A DNA stretch of 64,000 bases, taken from contig CM044955.1 in NCBI GenBank assembly GCA_024516035.1, positions 45,522,969-45,586,968 of the forward strand, given 5' to 3'. Source of the DNA: Bactericera cockerelli. Its lineage: Eukaryota > Arthropoda > Insecta > Hemiptera > Triozidae. The notes below the pieces were generated by a model that saw only the letters and a program-made list of their open reading frames with translations, was not told the origin of the DNA and searched no databases. The position numbers and the translations under genes were made by a program. Below are positions 46,401 to 58,400 of this stretch, in pieces; the stretch's first letter is position 1, and each line of letters starts with the position of its first letter.

Positions 46401-49400
46401 TGTTTAACGGCGTTTTAACAAGGCGGTAGGCCTGTCGTTCACGCCGCAGGTAGCATTACCTCGTTGGATCGCCAAAGAAATCCTCTGAAAGAGGAAAGCC
46501 TTGGCGGCCCTATTGCCAGTGATTGTTATATGTTCACATCATTTATAAATCGTGGTCTCGTTCAGTTCACAGACTCGAATCAGATGGCCGTCTGCTCGGA
46601 CACGGGAGGCTCTGTGTTCCAACTGAACTTCAAGAGAACCCTGGGTGTACGCTCCGTGGAGTCAAAGTGTCTGTTCAGTGGTAGTCGAGGTGAGGTGTGC
46701 GCTATCGAACCTCTCATACTGAGTCACCTACCATCCCACCCGCTACATGGAAGTGTTATACTAGCCATGGCCACACTGTCTAAGGTGAGTTGCCTTGCAA
46801 AGTGTCTGTTCAGTGTTAGTCGAGGTGAGGTGTATTCGTGCACGTTATTAATCCAACTCATAATATCAAAGAAATCTTTACAGAACGTAAACGTTTTAAT
46901 ACTATGAGTTTTTTGAAATCCGATCATTATGAAACAAGTCCAGACTTTAAAAAGGCTATAATTTTTTACCGAATGAATAAAATTTATTTACAAATTGGAA
47001 CACTATTATATTTACATGAACCCATAATTTCATTTTTTTTTCTTATTCTTCACTCTTATGAACCCATAATTTCATTTTTTTTTTATTTTTTTTTTTTATT
47101 CTTTACTTTTATGTGAATTTTACAATGCCATAAAAGGCCTTTTAAAAGGATTGAGGTCATATTTTTCAAAAATAAACGACATTAACACGTTGATCGCCAA
47201 CGCTATAGAGTTACATTTCCTCAGGGGCTCAAATGACACTCCAATGTCAAGTGAATTCACCTGACGGGAACGTACGAGATAATCATGTCAGGTGAATTAC
47301 CTGACTGGGCCGTACGGGATAATTATGTCAGGTGAATTCTTATTTTATTATGTCGTATTTTTTTCTTATCAGTCCATTGTTCACAAAACCATTATCTATC
47401 CATTGTGTGTCCTCCAGGTCATCATTGTTAGTGTCAAGCCTACAATGAGAGTTCTGCTCACTCGCAGTGTTGCGGTTAGTCCCCTGTCGCTACCGCTTCT
47501 ATCCTGGCAGTTCGTCATCATCCAAGTATCTGAGAAGTCCAGAATCATGGACCCTGTGCTGGCTTTTGCTCGCGATAACACCATTTACTTCTTTCAAGTG
47601 TGCGTGTTTGAGACCGGGAAAACACAGGTAAGTTTAATAATAAAAAATATAGGTAAGTTTAATAATAAAAAAATACAGGTAAGTTTAATAATAATAAAGG
47701 AAATCCAGATAAAACTTCAGAATAAATTTATTTTAATTTTCAACCATTTTTTCTTTGTTCTTTTTTTATGACAAGTCATTAATACCATAATGCCCGTCAA
47801 TACCCATTCTCGAAAAAAAGATCCTATAGTGAGATAGTTCCCTATTGGCGGCCTTTGAACCGTCTTTTGGCGGCGTTTGATGGTTTTGGATTGGATGTGT
47901 AAAATTTTACTGAGAATCCTATTTTTTAAAGAAAAATTCTGGAGTCTCATTTGAAAAATAACATTAAAATAATTATGATACATACTTTTCGGTGACTATG
48001 ATTTTATGATTTTATTTTGATTTTATGATTTTATTTGTGGTGAAGCACAAGGCGTGGTGAAGAAAAATTCAATGCCTAGCGCGCTAACTCACTCTGCCAC
48101 GGTGACTACTTACTTTTGGGTGACTATATGGATTGATAAGTGGAAAATACCTCTCAAAAATCCAAAAAACACGTGTTTTTATATAGTATTAAAATTCCCA
48201 TTGTTTCCGGCAGAAAATTAGTGACTATAAATTCGTGACCCTGTATATTTACTGCACCTCATCTAGGTAAGCATGCTACAGCAAGTGCGAGTCGACCATT
48301 GCATCATCTCCTGCCACTGGATGAACCCGCGTCTCCTCGTTACCATGGATACGAATGAGGTGCTCCACTTACTGGAGGTCAGGTCCAAGTCAGAGCTTGA
48401 GAGTGTGGATCTGTCCGCCGTGCGGTTAGTGTACAACTCTAGTCATTTCAAAGGTGAGCAAACACTCATGATAGTATAGTAGTAGATGAATTTTACAACC
48501 GACCTCAGTAGCTTGATCGATAAGGCGGCGGACTTGTGACCTGCAGGTCGGTGGTTCAAGTCCCGGTTTCAGCGTAGATTTAGTAAAACGAGTTTGAGTA
48601 GTTGTGATATCACGAAAGTGATTAACACAAATATGATAACTTAGTAGATGAATTTTAAAGGACGAGATACATTAGCAATTCGTTATAACTCTGGCCTCGT
48701 TTATCCGAGGCTCAACATATATATATCTCCCTTGCCTTTATCCCATATTAGCTTATGTTGCTTTTGGGGTCGGCATTGTTCAACCTCATGGTTGAGGTTG
48801 GTAGGGTGGAGCACGTTTTTTATGGCTGGATGCCCTTCCTAACGCCAACGATTCTATTTGATTTAACGTCCTGGATTAGGACGGGGGTTTTACCCTCCAT
48901 TCGCTGGGAATCGTACCAGCTACCCACATTAACCTCACCCAGCCTGGGTAGGGCCGGAAATGGCAGCCTCACGTGTTTGGATGGAACAGAATTTTCTTCG
49001 AAAAGTCTGCCCCAGCCGGGAGTTGAACTCGGGAACTCTGGACTACGGGCAGTAGTCACAACCATTATGCCACGGAGGCTGCTCATAAATAAACATATCC
49101 GAGGCTCAACATAAATAAAATAAAATAAAATAGCCTTTATTGAACAAATAATTTACAAAAACATTTGAAACATTATTACAATATACAAATAGAAAATTTG
49201 TTCTCAGCCATGAAATTGTTTTTTTTAGGGACAAAAGATTAATATATAGACTTTTTCTATTCAACTGCTCCCTTTTTTTCTCTAATTTTTCGTTGTTACC
49301 AATTTCTTCATGCTGGCTGAAGGCCTGAGGCTCAACATATTATACTCAAAAGATCCGCCTCAACGACCGGCATCTTTTGGTATCACTTCCACCCCCCTAC

Positions 49401-52400
49401 CTCAATTCTATGTATCTCGTCTTTTAAAAATCATCTTATAGAAAACTATATAGACTCATATTTCTGTTTCAATACCAAACAACCTCAATAATGAGGAATA
49501 GGTTGACATCATCACTCGAGTGAGAAAAAGACTTTTTCTATATCTAAGTTCACGGGACATGTTCCATTTGTACAAAAATTATCTTAAAAATAAAATTGAA
49601 AAATCCTAGGTCTTACAATTTTAGAAATACTACGGCAACTACAAATACATGTACATTGTACCTACTTGTAAATTTAAACAAGACCAAAAAGTACGAAGTC
49701 AGAAACGAAACCAATTCATCCTTTGTACAGAAAAAGACATCGACACCAGCACCGCTGATTCAATTACCAAGATTTTGGATACCAAAGAAACTAAAGGCGT
49801 AAAAACAGGTCAAAATTTTACATGTAAGTATTCAACACTCTGTATGCGTAGGCTGAAACATGGTCTGGCGCACTAATGCCGTGTGCTTCGATAACTTATT
49901 ACTTTACGGGTATTTTTTTTTTAATACATGACAAGTAAATGGTTCAAATACAGGGTGTCCCACCAAACTTGGACACCTCAAATTACTCGGCTCCTGAAAG
50001 AGTTTTTGAAAAATAAAAAATCCCAGGGTACATGGTTTAATTATGCGGTTTTAGTCATGAAATTTTTTTTATACAGGGTGGTTCAAAAGTCAGAAATTGA
50101 GGTGTCAACTTTCGATTTTTAAATGGATCGACCTGAATTTTATTTGATAATTTTACTTCTAAATGGTTCCTGAGTACTTTTTTAAACAAAAATTTTACAT
50201 ACAGGGTGGTTCTTTTTCGACCAATTTTTTTTCTAAATCTCGAATAACTCAAGTTTGTTTAATTTTTTCGATAACAAGAATAGAGAGTGTTTGTGTAATG
50301 AAAACACGCACTTTCAATTGGCATCAATTTTTTTTATACAGGGTGGTTCAAAAGTGAAATAATGACTTGATTTTTTTTAAAACTGAGTTTTTATAATTTT
50401 TTATTTGGGATTAATAATTCTAACCTAATTTTACACATTTTTTGTAAGTCATATCGAAAAACAAAACTGAAGTGTTGTACAGGGTGAGACATAATTTTTT
50501 GTAACACCCTGTATATGGGCAGTCAAAGAGACATAAAATTAAATAGAAAGACTAAATGTGCAAGAAAAACTTCGATTTTTAATTATATAAAAAAGTTATG
50601 GTGTTTTAACTAATATTGTCACATGGACCACCCTGTAGATATTTTCTTAAACAATCATGTGGGTAGTCGAAACTGTCTAAAATTTAACGAGGAGTCCAAA
50701 TGTGAAAGAAAAAAATGAATTTAAAAAGCCATTTTCAATTTTGTGTCTACACCTACCTAATTTTTAATTCTAGTTTTAAAATCATTCAGTGTGTACACCA
50801 GAGAATATCTACAGGGTGGTCCATGCGACAATATTAGTTAAAACACCATAACTTTTTGATATCATTAAAAATCAAAGTTTTTCTTGCTCATTTAGTTTTT
50901 ATATTTAATTTTACGTCTCTTTGACTGCCCATATACAGGGTGTCACAAAAAAATTATGTCTCACCCTGTACAACTTTTTAGTTTTGTTTTTCGATATGAC
51001 TTACAAAAAATGTGTAAAATTAGGTTAGAATTATTAATCCCAAATAAAAAATTAAAAAAACTCAGTTTTAAAAAAAATCAAATCATTATTTCACTTGTGA
51101 ACCACCCTGTATAAAAAAAATTGATGCCAATTGAAAGTGCGTGTTTTCATTACACAAACACTTTCTATTCTTGTTATCGAAAAAATTAAACAAACTTGAG
51201 TTATTCGAGATTTAGAAAAAAAATTGGTCGAAAAAAAACCACCCTGTATGTAAAATTTTTGTTTAAAAAAGTACTCAGGAACCATTTAGAAGTAAAATTA
51301 TCAAATAAAATTCAGGTCGATCCATTTAAAAATCGAAAGTTGACACCTCAATTTCTGACTTTTGAACCACCCTGTATAAAAAAAATTTCATGACTGAAAC
51401 CGCATAATTAGACCATGTACCCTAGGATTTTTATTTTTCAAAAACTCTTTCAGGGGCCGAGTAATTTGAGGTGTCCAAGTTTGGTGGGACACCCTGTATA
51501 TACAGGGTGGTCCAAGAAGTTTGCACCAAAATGATAGGGGTAGGTAATAAAAGAGATCATTTCCAACAAAAATATTCCCGGACATTTTCCTTTATTTTTT
51601 GTCGTTTTCAAAATGGCGACCAGAACGTGTGTTTTTCAAATATGTGCGTTCAGAACCTTGACAGCCTAAATGAGCATGATCGTTAAAACATTGAACGGGT
51701 TAATTTAACTTATTTTCATTAAAATTTTATTCTCAATTCAAAAATGCAATCCGTTTTTTTCTAGGTGGTACAGAAAAAATTAAAAAAATCAAAAGCCAAA
51801 CCAAAGTTGAAATATTTGAAAACACACGTTTTGGCCGCCATTTTGAAAACTACAAAAAATAAAGGAAAATGTCCGGGAATATTTTTGTTGGAAATGGTCT
51901 CTTTTATTACCCCTATCATTTTGGTGCAAACTTTCTGGACCACCCTGTATATAACAATGAGAGTTTACATAATTCATAATATTTTTAATTGAACTTATGC
52001 TAGTTTCTTTTGGCTGTCGTCATCTCACACTAAGGGCCACACCTATGAAGTATGTTCCTTGTGTCATGGGATGTGTTATGAAATGATGTTATGAAACATT
52101 ATGAAATGAGTTCGAGAAATAAATGAAGATTGGACATACCCTAGAATTTTACGTTCTAATAAAGTCAAAAAAGCAACACCAATTAGTGAAAACACAAGTA
52201 TGAGTAACAACAAATAAAATTTACAAATATTCTTATTTGTAAAAATTACATAAATAAATCCTACAGTGTAAAGACGAGTTCCCGGCTTCCCGCAGGTCTG
52301 AGCACGGGCGGCAATGTCTCCCAGGCCCTGGCTCTGGTGGGGGAGAGGGCCTGCTACAACACGGTGCAGAGCTTCGGGAACCAGCTCCTCCTGCTGGGTA

Positions 52401-55400
52401 TCCGCTCCCTGCACGTGCTCACCATCCGCAGCTGGGATAGTCGTCTGGAGGTGCTGCTGGAGCAGGACAGGTACATAGAGGCCATGCGGCTGGGCGTGGA
52501 GTTCCTGGAGGAGAAGAACAAGATTGCTTTCGGCCTGGTATGTTATTATATTATTAAACAAGTTAAATCAAGTTTTATTTACAAAATAATGACATAGAAT
52601 ATATACATACATAGATAATAAAATTAAGAAAACAAAACTTGATCAAGGGCGGTGCTAATGCCAACGGCATTCTCTTCCTATGTTCATTGTAGCTCAGTGG
52701 TAAAGGCGGCACTCTGTGAATCCAGAGATTCCAGAGGTCGCGGGTTCGAAACCCAGCCGGGACATGACAAGTTATCCTCCCATTTGGGATTTTTACCACA
52801 TAATAATACGTCTTGGGCTTACTGCTGGAATAATGGGACTTAATAGTCGTATGTTCATAAACAGACCAGCAGTCTGGCTGGAGGACTATAAACAGGGAGT
52901 AGACCAGCAGTCTGGCTGGGGGACTATAAATAGGGAGTAGACCAGCAGTCTGGCTGGGGGACTATAAACAAGCAGTAGACCAGCAGTCTGGCTGGGGGAC
53001 TATAAACAGGGAGTAGACCTGTTTATAGCATTGGCTTGGTTCTGGGGGCCCTTGTCAATTATTAGCCTCCTTGTAAAGACAGTGTTAGAAGTGCTGAGTC
53101 ATTCCTCCACTGTCTGGCTACCATCGTTCACGATGACGCCACCCTATGATGATGATGTTCATTGTTGAGGCAATGTTGTAGGATGCTGCATGTTTTTAAT
53201 AGTTACGATTTGATATTTCAAATTCAAATGAATCATTATTAATGCTGTAATGAGAATAAATAAATAAAACTGTTTAGTAAGAATGTGTGTATTTCAGTAC
53301 ATAGATTCTATAAAAGAGATCATTTTAAAATTAAATCTTCTGTGTCGATTTTTATAGAAACATTACACCAAACGAGATTTATTTTCACTTTTTAAACAAC
53401 AACAAAAAATCTCAAATAACAACAAAATTAAAAATGTACAAAATATTTAATATGATTCCAAGAAAAAGGCGTTCTAAAATTACCCCTTGTTCTAAGTTGA
53501 AAAGATTTCTGAAAGCTTCATAAATTTTGTCTCAGCGAAATTCTGCCCTTCTTTTTTCTGCTTAGCAGATAAAAGGAATGAATAGTGTGTAAGCTGTAGG
53601 GCCTGTAGAGAATCCAGGATATTATGAAAGGTTGGAAACGTCCACCCTGAAATTTTCTGCTAATATCTGTCTACGAAATTATGCTTAGTATTATTATATT
53701 TTTCAATGGTTAATTTTACATTGATACAACTCTAGTAGTTCTAGGGCGGAAATAAAAGATTTTTTCGTTACAACTCTGTGGACTTAAGTCTAAATGTTCA
53801 GTATAAACAGAAAATTGAGAATTTGTATTATATGTACAATTGTACATGAATATCAGAACATACCTGGACAGCTGTTTCGAGCTTATTTGGTCTCATCGGC
53901 AGGTAATAGTTCTGAGTATCCATGCCATCAACTAACCTCTCTATTTTAATCAGTTATGTAATGTTAAAACTAGTCATGACTTGTGATCTCGCTATGGACA
54001 GCTAATTTCACCCTTAACGTCTTATGAATCTTATGAAGGTGGGATCTCACGAAGAGCGCCGCACACAGGTTCGAACCAAGGTCCTCAGTATCCTGGACAC
54101 CTACATCGCCCAGCTGAGGAACTGGCGGGACATTGACATCGATGTCATCTGTCAGCTGTGCGTGGACTTTGGTCTGGCAGAGAAGATGTGGACCCAGGTG
54201 TGGCGAGCAGTGGAGCACATCACGTCCAGTCGAAACATATTCCTGCACTCCGTGGAGACACTGCTGCTCAAGGTAATAATAATAATGATAATAATAATGG
54301 TTCATAATGTGACCAAGTGGCTGTTCGGATTCATCCGTATCCCGAAAGTGTTTTCCTATGGACAAATCCATTGGACCACCAAGGGGGATAGCCACGGGAG
54401 AGAAAAAGATGGACATCAGAGTCCATCATAAAATTGCCTCCCCACACTATGAACCAAACAACTTCAGGAGACTTGATCTTCGGATCCGCTCCTGAAGTTA
54501 AAACACCAGGAGACTTGATCATATGATCCGCTCCTGGTGTAATACCCTTTGAAAGGTAATAATTACCTTCCAAAGGAGAGAAAGTGGAAATAATAATAAT
54601 AATAATATCGCCTTATTTATACTGCCCGATTAGGACTATTAAGCCCCATTATTCCAGCAGTAAGGCCAAGACACATTATTATGTGGTAAAAATCTCAAAT
54701 GGGAGTATAACTTTTCATGTCCTGGTTGGGTTTCGAACCCGCGACCTCTGGAATCTCCGGATTCACAGAGTGACTGGTAACGCCACTGGTCGCTATCCAT
54801 ACAAATAGCTACTCATTTCAAGTTAATGTTAAAAAAAGTTTAGCTAAGATTTATTTCTGGTGAAACAAGAGCCTCACCATCACCAAGAGCGTCCTTTATG
54901 TACTTTCCTTGATAAAAAATAAAAATATATCGGATATTCAGAACTACAAATGGGGCGAACGACAAATTCGACAAAAATGGACCTGTTGCACCCTGTATTT
55001 CGCTTATGGTGAGTTTACCGCTGTATTGTATTACGTCACTTTGTTGCTAGTGCTCTTACCTGCCTACTATATTCATAAGTCCAATTTATAATGAATCAAC
55101 ACCCTATACAGTATGTTTCAGAAAAGGTGGCCACCCCCTCGTAACTTCTGAACGCGACGGAATTTTTCAATTCTGTAAAGTTCTAAGTATAGGAAGTGCC
55201 CTATGGCCCATCCTGTGGTCATAATTATTTTAGGCCCCGTTCGGCCCTTCCGGCTTTTAGGACATATTTTTTCATTTTTCTCGCGAATTTTAAATGAGAT
55301 GCTATATTTTTTATTCCTGTTAATTAAAGTCCAAATCAGGCTGAGTATAATAAGCTTTAAAAATTTTCAAAAACCTTATCAGGGGCGGAGCTGGTAGGGT

Positions 55401-58400
55401 GCAAGGATCAAAACTGTTACACCCTGTATTTCAGCGTTAGCTAGATTTTTTAGTACAATATTTATTTACATAGGTTCAAAATATTGTTTTACACCATATG
55501 AAATCAAAAAATATTCTTGTTTACATTTAATCAGGGCCGTAGTTAAATTTTCGTAAAATTACTTTTTTTCTCACGTCAATTTTTCCGAAAATTAATGGTG
55601 TTTTCGAAATTGGCATTTTTAGAGGTGAAAGTCTGCAGTGACATACGTTTTTTATGCTTAAAATCGAAAGAAAACTTAACGAAGAAGCTATTAAAGTCAT
55701 AAAAAAGAACATTTTACCTGCTAGTTTTTTCACAACAGTGTCCGGTAAAGTGGGTGAATTTCGAAATTATTGGATTTTTTTGGTTGAGGAAACACAATTG
55801 GCATAGAAAATAAATAGTACCTAATAAGGGAACAATACTTCAAATAACATAACAAAATACGAAATTAAGTGAAATTTTCCAGGTTAAGTACCAAACTCTT
55901 TTTTTTAAGAAGATTTTTTTCATTTAATTTCGTATGTACTCGTATTTATGTTTAGTGAAGATTAATTCTCTTATAAGGTATTATTTATTTTGTATAACAA
56001 TGGTGTATTCCAAAAAAAAACCCAGTTGTTTCGTAATTTATCCGTTTCGGTTGTTTCGGTCGGTGCTTCAAGTCCCGGTTTCAGCGTAAATTTAGTAAAG
56101 CGAGTTTAAGTAGTTGTGATATCACGTAGGTGATTAACCTGGAAAATGGCCCTTTATTTAGAGACTGGTATTCATTACTAGAAACTCCAGTATGTTTTTT
56201 CTTAATTTGGGTTTAATATCGCTTTCAACTGCATGTTCATATGATCATATCACGACAGGGGTGTTACCCTCCATTCGCAGGAAATTCACCAACCCGCTAA
56301 CCACATTTACCTCACCCAGCCTAGGTTAGGCCGGAATGCCAGCATCACGAAGTCTTCACCTCGCTGGACGATGCTTAACTTCGGTGATCCGACAAGAATC
56401 GTTGCATACAACGCGCCATCGGACTGAACTTTGAAAAGTGAACAAAAAAAAATTCGGCACTGATTTAGAAGAAATTGTTTTCACTTAATTTCGTATTTTG
56501 TTATGTTATTTGAAGTATTGTTCCCTTATTAGGTACTATTTATTTTCTATGCCAATTGTGTTTCCTCAACAAAAAAAATCCAATAATTTCGAAATTCACC
56601 CACTTTACCGGACACTGTTGTGAAAAAACTAGCAGGTAAAATGTTCTTTTTTATGACTTTAATAGCTTCTCCGTTAAGTTTTCTTTCGATTTTAAGCATA
56701 AAAAACGTATGTCACTGCAGACTTTCACCTCTAAAAATGCCAATTTCGAAAACACCATTAATTTTCGGAAAAATTGACGTGAGAAAAAAGTAATTTTACG
56801 AAAATTTAACTACGGCCCTGATTAAATGTAAACAAGAATATTTTTTGATTTCATATGGTGTAAAACAATATTTTGAACCTATGTAAATAAATATTGTACT
56901 AAAAAATCTAGCTAACGCTGAAATACAGGGTGTAACAGTTTTGAACCTTGCACCCTACCAGCTCCGCCCCTGATAAGGTTTTTGAAAATTTTAAAAGCTT
57001 ATTATACTCAGCCTGATTTGGACTTTAATTAACAGGAATAAAAAATATAGCATCTTATTTAAAATTCGCGAGAAAAATGAAAAAATATGTCCTAAAAGCC
57101 GGAAGGGCCGAACGGGGCCTAAAATAATTATGACCACAGGATGGGCCATAGGGCACTTCCTATACTTAGAACTTTACAGAATTGAAAAATTCCGTCGCGT
57201 TCAGAAGTTACGAGGGGGTGGCCACCTTTTCTGAAACATACTGTATATTATTTGTAAGTAGTCACTGTGGCAGAGCGAGTTAGCGCGCTAGGCATTGCAC
57301 ACATGGTGACCTGGGTTCGATTCCCAGCGGGGGAGGATTTTTTCTGCTCTGTACTTGGATGTTCGGGGTCCACTCATACCTCGTGAGGAAAAATGAGTAG
57401 CTGCTTTAATGTGAAGCAGCGACCAGTGGCAGAATCTTAGGCAAAAAAAATAATACAAGATATTGTAAATTAAAGTGGTAAAGTCCTATGATTCTGCGCT
57501 ACCCACTAAAATTGTGACATAATAACACAAAGAAAAAGCATTATTATTATTTATTACTATATTATTTGTACTATTAAAGAATTTGTAACATGAATTCCCC
57601 TTGTGTTGCCTTTGCCTTCTGCTGAACTTATAATAATAGGTCAACTACCCGTTAAAAAAAAAAACAATAAGAATAACATGTTTTTTTTATTTTTATTTTT
57701 TTTAAGAAGAGGTGATAAAATTTGTAGACGAACACTAGATTTTACCCTAGTGAGCAGTGTGAGTACTGAGATGCGGACAACAGTGCATCATCCTCACTAA
57801 AAACCACCTCTCCCCCTAAACATGTGATCCCGGAACCGTTCAAAACATTGATTGGGTTTGATGGCAGAGATTGCCTCAGGCAATAATCACGCCCTTTGTC
57901 AATATTATTCTTGTCAATAAAGAGTTATTATTATTATAAAACATTACATCGGGTAAGAATAACATGTTCCTGCTCCTCACCATGTACTTTGAATTGATGT
58001 TATTTCCTAGGAAAAAATAACCCAGGTTCCAGCAGATGTGATGCAGCAACTTCTGCTACACCAGGACGCTACGGGGCGCTACTCAGCGCTAGAACTCAGC
58101 GTCCTGTGTGCCGATATCGACTGTTTAGACATTGAACTAGTTCTCAGCATAAGCAAGGAGCGACGTCTGTATGATGCGTACATTTGGGTGTGGAACAGGG
58201 CCATGGGAGATTATGTGACTCCTCTACAGATACTGCTCCCCGAATTGAAGGGGGGTAAGTGATTATTATTATTATTTTACACTTTATCTATACTTATAAA
58301 AGAGAGTTTCACTCACTGACTGACTGACTGACTCACTCACTCACTGATTCATCACTGTTTCTCCGAACTGGTAAGTCCTAGGAAGCTGAAATTTGGTAGG

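Larger units (their letters stand above)
35018..46565. other. VPS8 intron 5 (11.5 kb)
   Basis: Contents in order: minisatellite (35190), CA tract (35968), SINE pieces (36274), Helitron-like copy (37109), CA array (37379), SINE (38560), 650-bp tandem array (39640-43115) cut by a hAT-like element (42101), palindromic array (43265), SINE copies (43770), corrupted duplicate of 34.26-35.7 kb (44890-46130). 37510-38555 and 38810-39640 show nothing recognisable. Confidence 0.7.

Noticed and set aside
51091..51393. Mirror-image 64-65-codon frames in the foldback element, matching those at 50055-50357
   Set aside because: They mirror each other only because the arms are inverted copies; no protein family, low complexity.
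52076..52561. 161-codon minus-strand frame
   Set aside because: Antisense shadow of VPS8 exon 9 extended into intron.
52688..52760. Possible tRNA gene (A and B boxes present); likewise 48497, 57256 and 63868
   Set aside because: The cloverleaf is incomplete, no acceptor-stem pairing was seen, and the same heads carry long shared bodies in several copies, so they are SINEs.
56330..56428. Possible 5S rRNA gene
   Set aside because: Only part of 5S matches, it is diverged, and it runs into a SINE body; the other copies have the same fusion.
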